64,000 bases of DNA, from positions 2,418,001 through 2,482,000 of the forward strand of contig OX387198.1 of NCBI GenBank assembly GCA_947561715.1. Reading direction: 5' to 3'. How positions within the stretch are numbered: the first letter of the stretch is position 1; the number at the start of each line of letters is the position of its first letter. Of this stretch, positions 23,861 through 36,606 are shown piece by piece. The notes beneath the pieces were generated by a model, which searched no databases, had not been told where the DNA came from, and was given only the letters and a program-made list of their open reading frames with translations. The position numbers were made by a program, and so were the translations under genes. The DNA comes from Ascidia mentula (taxonomy: Eukaryota; Chordata; Ascidiacea; Phlebobranchia; Ascidiidae).

Positions 23861-26800
23861 ATGGAGCTTGCTAAGGTGTTGATACCAATGGTTCACCGTG
23901 AGCCATGTCTGTATGATTCTAAACACAAAGATTACAAAGATAAGGAATTCAAAGAAAATGTATGGCTACGAATTAGTCAAAAAACGCACCAATCAGGTTA
24001 ATTCTTTTGTTACATTGGCTACTGCTTTTGTGTTCCCAACAATTATGCAAGATGTTAATTTTTTAAAAAATATTCAGTGGATGACTGCAAGGAAAGGTGG
24101 AAAAGTCTGCGTGATCGATTTTCAAAAGTAAAAAAAACTATGGATAGAAATAAAAAAAGTGCTAAAGGTAAAACAAGAGTTTGGAAGTACTACAAGGATC
24201 TACAGTTCTTACAGGGTCATTTACGGCTACCGATGTAAGCTATTTATAAATTCTATTATGTTTTGTGAGTGTATAAAATTATGTCTGTTTACAGTATTGT
24301 TGACAACCTTGATTCAGACACAACTGAATTTCCTGAAAAAGGTATGTTATATTATGTTTTAGGTTTACAGGTTTTGCAGCCTATAGCTGTATCAGCCACT
24401 TTTTCCTGAAAACTCCGAGCGAGATTTAAAAAATCAGTCACCAGACTTCGATATTTTTGCTGTTCGACGCACACGATAATTTTTTTCCCCATGTTCAATC
24501 GCAATTACAAAGCAACACCCTGTGTATAATGTTGAAGATAATTTAATTACTTTTGAAATGTTTTGTAGAATCTCATGGAAATGAAATGGAAGAGGCAGAT
24601 ATTTCATGTACATCAACAACTACAAACTCCTCATCGCTTTGCAAGAAACGAAAACTGTCAACCTCAGAGTCGCAGGTAACAAAATTTTGCTTTATTTCAT
24701 GTATGTATATTATTATTCAACTATTTGCCCTTTTACCAGGAAAACTTTGATTACAACAATACACATTCAAAGGAATCAAAAACTTATAACTTTTCAAACT
24801 TTGGCAATTTTGTGGCAGATACACTTCAATCTATGCCCCTTAATTCTGCCTACAAAGCAATGGCCACAATATTACAGTGTTTAGGTGCTCATTGTATGAA
24901 TACTGAGGAAGTTTCAGGTATGTAAGATTGTTTTTTTTTAATATTGATAAAAAAGCACTTTGTATTAAATATCTCTGTATAAGAGTGTTTTGTAAGTGTG
25001 TAACATAATACACTTTTTGGTACAATGTTATTAACAGCTTCAGTTAGTTTAGTGTTTCCCAACCGGTAGTACCACTAGTGGTACGCAAAAGCATTCCAGG
25101 TCGTATGTGAGCGCCTTTCCGTAATTTGTGGATATAGTTCAAATTTAAAAAATCGCAAGTGATCTAAAAATGTTTGTTACTTCATCCCCTAGGTTACTTT
25201 GTAATTTTGTTTTACCTCCAAGTGGTACGCAACCACAAAAATGTTGGAAACCACTGGTTTATAGTGTAGAGTAGTGATGTAATGAAGCTTCGGTTTGCCA
25301 AATTTATTCGGCCGAATCTGCGATTTTGATGAAGATTCAGTTTTGGCTGAATAATTTGTTCTGATTCGGACAAAACCAAACTTATATGCTCATGAAAACG
25401 TTATGAGATACCAACAATAGCATGTGAACTGTATTAATAATTTCCAATACTTTGAAAGATGATAATATTTTGGGCGCAAATCTTATCTTTTCTGCGTAAT
25501 TGTGCATCACACAAATTTATGAACTGGTCGAAAACTAACGCAGAATCAACAACTCATTTGTATTGTTCAGTGACATGACAATAAAACTGTTACAGCGGCG
25601 GATTGCTATTGTGTTCTTAGCATGTACGCTCGCTAACAACATAACCTTTAAGAAATGGGAGTCTATAGTGTTCAATGAAGTATTATTGTATTACCCATGC
25701 CCGGTACAGGATCGTTAATACAACTTGAAAACTACAGCAAAAACTGAATATTTGGTTTCGACCAGAACCAAATTTGGACAATTCCATGCATCACTAGTGT
25801 AGAATGTCAGATTATGGAAATTTTTAAAATTGTGATGTGTTTATTTTATTTAAGGAAACACAACATCAGCTGAGGTTAACACGGATGGTGCAAAAGAAGA
25901 ACATGCAGCCACCAGACACAGTCAGCAACATTATGAAGGTACAAACAACATAAACACATATTTTCGTGACCAGTGTATGATCATACTGATATCAAGTTGC
26001 AAAAATGCTGTGCAACCCACAATAGCTTCAACATCCACCTAAGACAACACAGAAATCATGTATATATACTTTTATGTGGTAAGGTAGGATTGCTTGCGGC
26101 AAAGACTTCTGTTTGGGGATGTAAAAAATAAGCATGTTTAGTGTGAACTAAACAAGTGTTTTTGATGATGGCAAATAAATGTGGTCGCCTGGCAATTTGT
26201 TTGTATTAATGTAACTTGCCTAGGATCTTAAGTTCACACTTCACTGAGATCTAGAATTGTCATTTCTTATTTAGACTTTAAAGCTAATTTTACAAAGCTT
26301 AGTTTTAACATGTATATATGTAGATTATACATTGATTGATAGGGCCCAGAAAATAGTTTGCATTGCCCCAAAAAATGGACACTGTATAGGTTTTTCCCTT
26401 TATATTTTTTTGATCTTGTAATGTTTAGATTGCTTGAATAATGGCGAAAGCCTTCAACATCCTTTGAATGGGAATGATCATGTTTTGCATATCACTACAG
26501 CACAGCAACGTGCACAAACCATACCACAGAAGCAACAAACAGGTATTTTGAAAGCTGAAAATACTATTGTGAAGTTGGCACACTGTTAAATCGTGTAAGT
26601 CTGTCCATTTAGCTGGAAACTGTGGGTAGTAGTTCAGTGTGGATGGGGCCTGTCGATCAAAAAATGTTACTTTCTGCAACTCGATTATCATGGTTGCATT
26701 CTCTTTTTTTGCATTACAATACGAGTTTCATTAAAATAATAGTTATGCAAGTGTATTTCTTATCATAATCAATATAATAATTATTGTTTTGTGTTAGTTT

Positions 26801-29800
26801 GCCTCTAAATATTTGTTTGTTGTTTGTATACTTTTGCCTCTAATTATTTGCTTCTCAAATGTAGACACTGCTTTGAACACTGGTGAACCTGAAAGTTACC
26901 ACAATCCTGCAGAAAACCTTATGCCAGCAAATCAATCTTCAGTTAATGCTAATGTTTTACCACCACAAACAGGTATTTCACATTGCTGCATTTCCGTATG
27001 TACAGATTTCCGTATGTCATAAGTCAAATTGAACAACGTTGAACCTTTTGGTTAACATTGAAAATCATGCCAGCATAAACAAGACATGCAAACCAGCTCA
27101 TTTCGATCTGTGCTTGTTTTTTTTGTGTTCACACACACAGATAATATTCTGAAAAAGGAAATTAGCTTTTAGGTTTGTCTGCAAATACAGCTATGTAATT
27201 TTTAAGTAAGATCCATCTCGATTTTAAATTTGAGTTGTTTTTTATTGATGTTTTAATGCAGGTTTTACTTCAGTGGGCGGAAATTTAAATCTCTTGACTG
27301 GAAACGATGCCTTTACTGCAAACAACTTAACACAGCAACAACAACATATGCAATTTCTTCCATCAACAACAGGTATTTCAAAAAATCTTGGAAATTTGGC
27401 TAGGTGGAAGAAGAAGAAATGAACAATTAAGGCTCAATTTTTGCCTTTTTTGCCATTCTAAGTTTTCGACATGCAAAGCCACTGTTCGACATGGGCGGCG
27501 TGAAACAATGTTGTGTTACTGATATTCAGTGGCATGAACAGACCAACGCCATTGTCTTTAAAGACCATAAATTGAATTACTGGTCATGCCAATCTTGCAG
27601 CATTGACATCGATCTTACTAGTTTTCTTTTTTCAATGATTGGCATATAGATACTGGTGGCAAAGTGGTTCAAAAAATTGGTGCCAGTAGAAGTCATTTAA
27701 TTGCAAGTTGCAAATAATTATTTTGGGAGAAATTTGTATTTTGAGTCACTATTAAACAACAGCATTTACCTGAATAGTTACGTAGTGTTGAAAACTTAAT
27801 GGCATCATCGTTTGCTATGCTGGGATCCTCAGCCAAATTAATTTTGTCTCTTTAGATGGCTAAATAAATGCAACCGCATTAAATTTTGGACAAAATCCAT
27901 GCAAACACCAGTCAACACTGGCTTTGACGTTCAGCGAATAAGCGCGTTATGTTTAAAACTAACCATTTACCAAACACCTGGCATGGTTGCCAAACATGTT
28001 GCATTGTTACGAAACAAGTACCGTTTTTCGTTCAAATGGACCTATTTAAAGAGACATATCAGCCAACAACATACAAGTTTTTCTTTTGTTTTGTCACTAT
28101 TTCAACATGTATTCTAAACTTATTTAAGTACAAGACCCCTATGGTGGAAATAAGCCTGATAGTTCTCATACGTTAGTTACCAGATACGGCATTTTTACTA
28201 TTCCACATGCACAACAATTTTTTTCTCAAGAAAAAAATTTTCTTTTTTCTCATTATACAAAGCCTTAACTTTCAAGTTCCTTATCACCAATTTTTACCAC
28301 ATGCTAAATGTGTGTAATTTTTGCGAGCCTCATCAGAGCACTTAATCTACAAATTAATTTTTGGCATAAGCTTAAATTATAAAAACTACTTCTATCCGCA
28401 TGTCATTGTATAATATTTGAAGAGTTATAAATTTCTTTTTTGTGTAGATTCTACTTTCTGTAATGGTGGAAGTTCCTATGTTCCACCCGGAAATGGTTCT
28501 TTGATTACCGCTAACCCAACACAACAACATCGGAATACTGTGCAAACTTTACAAACAGGTATTAACTTGAAATTATTAAGCTTAAAGCCAAGAGTCACAC
28601 AGAAATGCAAGGAAGAAATTTTCTCCAAAATGGTATAAAAATATGCAGGGAATTCATTGCAACTTTGTGACACCAAAAAATCTTTATGTTAATTCATTTG
28701 TGCAACACCTTTTTCTCATGTCTTTTTTTTCATGTCATGCAATGAGGCCATCAGTGCATCCTAGCAAATTTGTTAATATCAAAAACTACGCGAAGAGTAT
28801 TGACATAGAAAGAAGTTTTTAGTCCCTGTTCACCATCTTTTTTTGTATTGATATGATGTAACATTTATTATGTTTCCAAATACAGAATTCAGTGCAAACC
28901 ATGTTGAAATTGCCAATATCCCAACAAGCTTTGGTGAATACAAAACAAGCAGTGATATTTCTACGAGGCAGTCGGATGCTGCAATAGTGTTGATGCAACT
29001 TTCTGGTAAGTTTTCTTGCAAAAAACACTGATTAGTAAATGTGACAAAATTTAACGTTCTTTTGTTTCTTTGTTTTTTTTGCACATGACTCTTTATGTGA
29101 CCCTACCTAGGCCTAAATCTTTCCATTTTTTTAAAAATCTGTAAAGTCTTGTACTGTATTTACTTAATTGTAAGCCACAGCTTGTAAAGTTTTTTAACCT
29201 ACTGTTTCTGCGGCGTTTAATCGAGGGCAGCTTATATTCGAGGGTGGCTGTGGCTCTGAGTTTCAAAAATATCAAGTTTAACTTGCTCTGCCTTACCAGC
29301 ACGTTTCATCAAACACAGTTATCAGCGTACCTGACAATTTCAATGGACAGATTTGTTGACAATTATTGTTATAGGGCACCTAAGGTTGCCGATGACATTT
29401 ACATGTGGCTTAAATTCGAAGGCGACTTATATTAACTTTTTAATACTGTCACAATTGAATAAATAAGGTTGTACATTCTCAAGTTCATTAGGACTATTTT
29501 TTTCAAAAAGTCACCAACTTGCTTAACACCAACATGACAAAAGTATGAAAATATATTTTTGTAAACCCTGTTCAAGGTATTGAAGAGCCTGCAACTACTC
29601 CCTATAGCCCAAGGTTCACTGAACTATTAAATAGTCAACAAGTATATACTGGGAATAATATCCAGGGAGCAATACAACAAACAGGTAATTTCATTGTTTA
29701 TTACAAGCCCATTGATATACATAACACAAATGCAAAGTTATATTTTTTAAAATTACAAAACGTCACCAAGGGTGTAGCTTAGATTTATTTTTGTGTAATC

Positions 29801-31326
29801 ACTTTCAAGGCACTGAACATCATCCAATCACCTCTTATGATGAAGCCCATGATCGTTTTTCAAGTGATGAACAGATAAATGCAGGAAAAGTTGTGCAGGG
29901 ACAGCAGCAAACAGGTAATAAAAACAATTTGAAAAAACTGTATCTGTTGTTGGTAATCCCTAGGAACAGACTGCTAGCACCCCCATTTTGAAAACTACTA
30001 GTATTGAAACATGAATAAGTTGTCATGTAAGAGAAATATAGGGATACCATTTAACAGAAATGCAAGCAATGTAAAATGCTTCGAAGAAAGCTGTTGATTA
30101 TACAGTGGATACAACATTTTATAAACAAATACCACTATATTTAAATATATCTGTGTAAACCAATGAGCAAGTACCAAAATCTTTCCAAAAACTTTTGGGA
30201 AAAATGAACATTTAGGACTTTCAAATATCACATATATCGTAACAAAAACATACATGGTTTTACAGCACATTTGTTGTTTTATGACATCACAAATAACGGC
30301 ATTGACGTGTATATTCTGTGATTTTTTACTAAACCAAATCAAAATCCCTTTCCGATAAATTGTAAAACATTAAAAGTACAAAATCTTAAATTTCTTTTTC
30401 CAATATGTTCCCCTTTTTAAAATAAATACACGTTTACCACTCTTTAGCGCCACTAAAAAAATTCCCCCGAAACACTGACACTTTGAATAGACCGCCAGGG
30501 TATGTGATGGCGGGAGGTTGGGTTTATTTATGTTTAAATTAAATAAATTGTTTTTATTTCAGATGGAAACATCGATCCAACTTATTTGATCCAAACTTAC
30601 GTGAATTTGTTGGAAAAACATAAATATTTTGAAGCAAATGAAACAAGAAACCAACTTTCAAGGTTGCTTGAAGGTCGTGGGAAAACTGCGGAAGATTTGA
30701 AAACAACTGGACATGAAAAGAGATTAGAGGGAAAATATTTGGAATCGATTTTATTTTTCGATGTTGCGTCTGAACTTTATGTCAAATGTGATGGAGATGA
30801 AGCGGTGGAAGGTGTGGAGGATTGTGTTTGGAGTTTGAGTCTGACATGCGAAGGTTTGATGGAAACATCGGATTCGAATCAAAAACTTGAAAACAAACGA
30901 ATAATTCGTGATCATGTGATCCCACTGATGGAATCGATGAGACCCAAAATACAAAATATTGAAAACGTGGAAGAAGATATTAAATGCGAGAATCAAATGT
31001 GGTGTTTGCACTGGATTGGGTTGAGTCAAGGTTTAATCAGAGATTATTCGTCGAGGGAATCAACAATTAAACTTGGACTTGAAATGATGAGGAAACAGTT
31101 TGGTGAAAACTCAGCAAAGTATGGAGTGTTCGGAGTTTTGTTAAGTGACCTTGGTGTTGTTTACAAGGAAACAAATCAACTGAATGAAAGCGTGGATTTT
31201 TATGAAGAAGCAATCCAAGCTTACAGAATGGCAACAGACATAAGTGAAGATATAAGGGAGGAATGGATTGAAGAAAGTCAAAACGATTTAAGTGTTGTTG
31301 AATCAAAACTTGCACAAAGGAAATAA
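23861..31326 (+). CDS. MADF/BESS-like and TPR protein, tandem copy B (14 exons, 749 aa)
   Basis: This is the second tandem paralogue, with the same domain order as copy A. Coding exons: 23861-23996, 24078-24234, 24295-24341, 24569-24675, 24740-24917, 25855-25938, 26429-26542, 26865-26972, 27262-27372, 28448-28558, 28886-29005, 29577-29684, 29810-29914 and 30563-31326. They sum to 2,250 nt, exactly 750 codons with the stop. It keeps linker exon 7 (26429-26542, starting DCLNNGESLQHP). Exon 5 is 15 nt shorter than in A, exon 8 is 12 nt shorter and exon 10 is 15 nt shorter; all are multiples of three. The C-terminus reads ESKLAQRK. In the MADF domain, R12 of A is H (MVHREPCLYD). Intron 5 carries two hAT-type MITEs. 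The intact frame across 14 exons argues for an expressed gene. Confidence 0.87.
24357..24445. repeat. SINE-body fragment in intron 3 of copy B
   Basis: It matches 48,797-48,888, adjacent to the tRNA-like head, and is absent from intron 3 of copy A. The same insertion is present in copy C at about 37,123-37,201. Confidence 0.5.
25050..25256. mobile_element. hAT-type MITE, intron 5 of copy B
   Basis: Runs from TAGTGTTTCCCAACC to TTGGAAACCACTG. It is orthologous to the copy C element, whose flanks are clearer. Confidence 0.75.
25272..25797. mobile_element. hAT-type element, 526 bp, intron 5 of copy B
   Basis: Ends TAGTGATGTA and TGCATCACTA; flanks GTGTAGAG / GTGTAGAA form an 8-bp duplication with one mismatch. 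Non-coding. Confidence 0.65.
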
Positions 31327-31865
31327 TTATGACATCACAAACACAAAATGTGTTTTGTTAAATATGTTTGAATTATGCATTGTTTACATAATTTGTATGA
31401 AAATGGAAGTTAGCTACCATGCACTTAATGAATTTTGTGATTATTATTTTCATGTCGCTAGTGATTTGTGGCTGATAATCAAGTAAATAAGTGATGTTGA
31501 CTTTAAGACTAAGCTTTGGTAAAGTCAATGCAAGGTTTTTGGTAAAAATGCAGAATATGATATTTCAGCTTAAAAGAGAAACCAACTTTAGCCAAAGAAA
31601 ATTAGTGTCCTGGTGAGAGTTTGCTTTTATCTTTAACGAAAGTGCGTAACATCATAAAAAAAAACTATTCAAGTATGAAAAACTTACCAATATATTGGGT
31701 AATTCTGTTTGATATAAACGTCATTCGAATGTGCCATAGTTTTTAAGTAGCTTATTTCACATTACTAGCTTTTAGCACATGCATTTGGTGCACCCAACAA
31801 TAGGTATTATAAAAAAACTTTAAACAGTGCTAAAAACTTTGCAAAGTAATAAAATGGCCAACATC

Positions 31866-33044
31866 ATGCTAAAGGCTGCAGACTATATTACTGATTTAGC
31901 ATACAGTGGATTCAATAAGTAGTACAAACAGAAAACACACAAAGGTGCCATGTTAGTGCCACGTGGGACAAATTTGGTGCCACGTGGCCCGTGCCACTTT
32001 TTGGTTACAACCCCTGTTGCCAGGGTTGCCAGATTGGCGCTTTCGGCGCCAAATTCCCTGAATTTGGCTTTTTTCCACTTTGTCTGGCGCCCAAAATTTG
32101 GTTTGGCTTATTTGGCCCTTTTCTGGCGTTTTTCCTGTTAGCTTTGCGTTCGGAAGTTGCCCGGGCTCGTTCGTGACGAAACAGGTTCGCGGTATGCTTC
32201 TTTTCGGTAAAAAACGTCACGCATCACAGCCCAAGCTTTTGATTACTTTAACATTAGACGCCCTTGGGTAGCTTTTGGGTTCGCATCCAGGCAGACAGGA
32301 ATAAATACAACAGTACGTTTATAGTTCGGGCAAAACACAAGCTTTAAATGCAAGTTTCGCATGAACTTACGGTAAAGATACCAAACATGTGTCACCAAAC
32401 TTTTTGGAATTTATTGAGGTGGTACCAGGCTGTTAATATATACACATATAAAACATCTGTGACAATGGACATTAAGCACTCACGACACGGTTACGAAAAA
32501 GGCTCCAAAATGTCAGCGAAACGAACACAGCCAATACGACATAATGCGAGATTCCAATCCTTAACGCTCGTCGTTTGACGCCATGTGTCGTCGTACGGGT
32601 TTCAATAAAAGTTTCGCCGCCGAGTGATCATTGTTACGACTTTCTGTGTGTGACGTATAAGTAGAAAAATACTGATCACGTGACTTCAGGTGTGAGAGAT
32701 GTCGGGCGGAGTCAATGTATTAAAATAGGGCTGGGAGTTTGCCTAAATTCATTGCAGGGGGGCGTTTGTGGTCTACACAGGTGTTGTCCAACTGAATTTT
32801 GTCACGGGCCCAAACAAACCGTTAGTTTATCCCGCGGGCCAGTGTAATTATAAAATATCCTCGTTACATCTAATGCAATATTTGCGGAACGTAATTGCTA
32901 TTATACAAATAACACAGCTTAATCTTTATTCAATGCGACATTTGTGGTCGAGCTGCTTCTTTAACGAATGAAGGCGTGCCCACGGGAACTATGGTGGTGA
33001 CCATGGGAAAACAAGCGTACAAAGTTGTATTTCCAAACCAGGAC
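31866..33044. other. Junction between units 2 and 3, no gene seen
   Basis: Mostly unlike the equivalent positions of the other units. 32,270-32,580 is a strongly diverged relative of about 4,600-4,990. Two GTGCCACGTGG-type motifs occur near 31,955-31,997. No coding exon recognised. Confidence 0.5.
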
Positions 33045-34758
33045 ACAATTCGTGAGCCAACGAAAATACAATATTTGTGTGTTGTCTTGAATCATAATCC
33101 GGTCGTCTATTTGGTGGTCAAAGGGAAACTTTCGACTGCCAATAATCGCCTTAAAAACGAATGGAAATACCACAAACCTATTTCATTCTCTCATATTCGC
33201 GTCATTAATTTCGTCATCTTTAACACATGCGCAGGAGGTGTTAAAATCATCCAATAACGAAGAGCAAAGCGCTAGTTTGATTATGACGTCATTAAGGGTA
33301 CTATTCAACTCCAACAGTTCGCTTCGAAACGACTACCTACAACATACAATAAAACTGAAAAATCTGCTGCTTTCTTGTGCAGAACGTTATGTCAACGTAC
33401 GCACAATAAATTTTACAATAAGCGATTCCTAAAGTTGCTTTGTTTCGTCTGCTCAAACATAACACGTTCTTAAACTGCTATAGTTCTGTGGTAGCATATC
33501 CTTAACCGGCACCCACTATATACCAAGCGACTCAGCCCGGATTCCCTTTTTCGGTTCATATCAAATACGCGATGCGGCGAAATCCGCCAGCCAGCAAATT
33601 CGTGTCAAGCGTCGAAAGACACATTACTGAAACGTTTTTGGGTTCTGGTTCAACATACAGGTCCCAATCACAACACTAGAATCTAACCATGAATTAAAAA
33701 CACATGTGCTGAAAGCAACCCCGTATCTAATTCGCTGCTGTCATCCACATTCAAACAATCTACCAGTAGTGGCGCAGTTACAAATCACAAAGCATTTCAA
33801 CAAGTGTTCCCCTATTGTTGTTTCGTCAACTTGCAAAAGCGTTACAACCCGACGACCACAACAATAAAACATCTACTGTCTAAAACAGAACGTGACAACA
33901 CCTCGCTTGTATATTAGCAATAAATATCCTGGTGATAACAACTTAATTTAAGTTATTTCATCTACACTCACAACACGCCGTTGGATGGTTTTGGTTCGCA
34001 TCGAAAGCAGGCAGGTATATATACACCGCCACAGCGCAGGTCGGCCTTCTTTTTGCGGTTTTCGCCCAACACAAGACACAGCGCGCTAAGCGTCAAGAGC
34101 GCGACTTCGTGTCGCAAATATCAGTTTCGCGTGAACCTCACGACAAAGAGACCAAACTTCCGTCTCCTAATTTTTTTGAATTTATTGATGTGATACCAGA
34201 GGGCACTTGGAAGGACTTTGCGGCATTATGTATAAATATATGCACAAAACAGGTGTGATGCTGGACATAAAGCACACAGGACCCGGGCACGTTTCGAATA
34301 AGGTTAAAAATTGTCAGCGACACGAGCAGAGTCAATACGAGTAGGCGCATGGCGTTTGACGCGTTGTTTCATGGTTAGTGTAATTCGGCGACCAAGTCTA
34401 CCGACATTCAGTAAACAAACTGATCACGTGACGTGCTGGGGTGAAGTAATCACATGGGATCGACCGTTATGTGTCCTTCCGTTATTTTTTATTATTTTTA
34501 GATGTTTTGAGGTGTCGTGTTTGCAAGATTCTTTTTACTAAAGTTTGTAATGTTCTGCTTGTTTGTAGATGGGTTTTACCCGCTCAGTGTAATTTGGCCA
34601 CTCATAACTGGAAGTTCAATTTGTCAAAAGTGAATGGAAAAACTTTCCAGGTCCTTATTCAAGTATTTCCAAATTTTAATGTGAAGTGAAAAATAACATT
34701 GGACAGCTGTAGATTGCTGCAACTTCTTTTTCCAAGACGTTTGCTTTTCACCGTAAAT

Positions 34759-34993
34759 CAGTGATTCCCAACCTTTTTGTGGTTGCGTGCCACATGGAGG
34801 TAAACAACTTCGACGACGCGTATCACCTAATTGAGAAAGTAACCTAGGGGATGACGTAACAAACATTAAGTGATCCCTTACGGTTTTTTTAAATTCAAAC
34901 TATATCCGCTAAATACGGAAAGGTTGTCGCGTACCACCTGGAATGCCGTCGCATACCACTAGTAGTGCGCGTACCACCGGTTGGGAAACACTG
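34759..34993. mobile_element. hAT-type MITE, 235 bp (unit 3)
   Basis: Orthologous to 5394-5628 and 21796-22030, with the same flanking CCGTAAAT and CCATAAAT. Confidence 0.8.
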
Positions 34994-36061
34994 CCATAAA
35001 TCAAACCATTCCAAACCATATTCCTTGAGCTAATGCATTGCCGACCGTTACATCTCCAGACTATCACTGCACCTCCTTGACTGCGACGCAACAATGGTCA
35101 CTGTGCGTAATAATCCATTTGTAAAATCATTGTTGTGGTTGTTGCTAAGTTCTGTTCATTTTCGTTCGCAACGTGAGAGTATGAGGTGCTCATTGTGACT
35201 GAATGAAATTGTTGTATTTACACCTTAATGCAAAAAGGCATTTGATAAATTGTGAAAATAAAGAACTAATTCACAAAAGTAAACAACATTGTGGTTGTTG
35301 TGACCTTGATATACCGTGGTTAGGAATTGTTGAATAGGGCGGGACGGTTTGTTTTGACGAAATATATCCGTTACTATAGCCTAGCCCTTGTAGGCCTGGC
35401 GTATAAGAGTCTACACTTACCTATATAACTTAATGTGACATATATGGGTAACTGTTTTTTAAAGGCCACGAAAATGATGTAATCTGTAACGTTTGTGGGT
35501 ACATAGATTTGGGCGATTCTGTTGTTTTGTGCCACGAATTTTTCGTAAGACTTGTACAATCCAGCAGCAAGAAGTAAACTCCAATGCCGCAAGTTTAATT
35601 GCCGAGTAACACTTGACGTTCGACGCGGCGTACCATGTTGGTGATAATAGAAAGAAATACAAAAAGACACGACCTTAGGTTCAGCTTCTTTTGGTGTAGG
35701 CGGGGCGTGACGAAGCAACGGGCGAAGAACGCTGTCTGACCTGACATCATTTATAGGTGTTTGTATTTGACTGCACGCAGTGCTGATGCCATTTTCCTTT
35801 CTTTGCAACACAAAACAATATTGTTACGTAAGTCATTGATAAAAAAGAATCACATTGATCGGCAAAATTTTGTTGACAGCAATATGTTGTCGGAATAAAA
35901 ATATGTTGTTGACTCTAATCGTTTTTATTTTGCATGAAACTTTAATAAGTACAGTCAGCAAAAAATGTTTCGGCATCAAAAATGTTGGTCTTTTATACAA
36001 AATTAGAAAACCACCGGTAAGGAATGTATTCTCCACGTCCAGTGAACAATTGCCACGGGAT

Positions 36062-36396
36062 CACGTGTAAAATAGTTTCCCAGGAAAGGCCCTGCGACGT
36101 CATTCCCGTTGGTTGGTTTGTGTGGCGTCAGAAGTCAAACTTGTGAAGAAGAAAACATGGCGCCAGACGTTCGATTGCGAAATAAGGCAACAAATAAGGT
36201 ACAACAATAAAACACTGGAAGGTTACAACAACAAAAAATGGCGAAAATATTCCGGACTTTTCCATAATATACATTTAACTGTTCTCAATTAATATGTGAC
36301 AAATATCTAATGGTGATCATGCCAACCAAGCAAAGACTTCCTCTTTTTCGTGACATTCTTGTGTTTACCGTTTAGCTGTTTTATTGTCTGACGTCA
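36062..36396 (+). promoter_or_regulatory. Candidate promoter of copy C
   Basis: CACGTG is at 36062-36067, GACGTCAT at 36096-36103 and TGACGTCA at 36389-36396. All three sites are retained although the interval around them has small deletions relative to A and B. Confidence 0.4.
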
Positions 36397-36606
36397 ACCA
36401 AAGCTCGTGAGGTTTTACGATGGAAAGTTTCAGTTCCTCTGTGCGATGAAACATGTAAAGTGTGTTCAATCTGCATAAATATCATTGAGGATTGATACAA
36501 TTGCTAGCAGCGTGAATTTGTGGTTTGAGTGGATTGCTTAATTTATAGTTTACAGTATTTCAAATAACAAAATTTTTGTTTAGATTAGACCCCAAAGTTG
36601 TTTATA

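Larger units (their letters stand above)
16256..31865. repeat. Segmental duplication, unit 2
   Basis: This block is collinear with unit 1 and carries the second MADF-TPR gene. It contains several private insertions: an exon-like piece at 21,217-21,275, a 141-bp MITE at 22,439-22,579 and a 23-bp palindrome near 23,648. Similarity to unit 1 ends near 31,865, after the shared 3' flank of the gene. It also retains the best-preserved relic of an additional gene copy (17,795-18,433). Confidence 0.85.

Noticed and set aside
31950-32271. Overlapping frames near 32 kb on both strands
   Set aside because: GC-richer stretch with repeats of GTGCCACGTGG; no conserved or domain-containing product.
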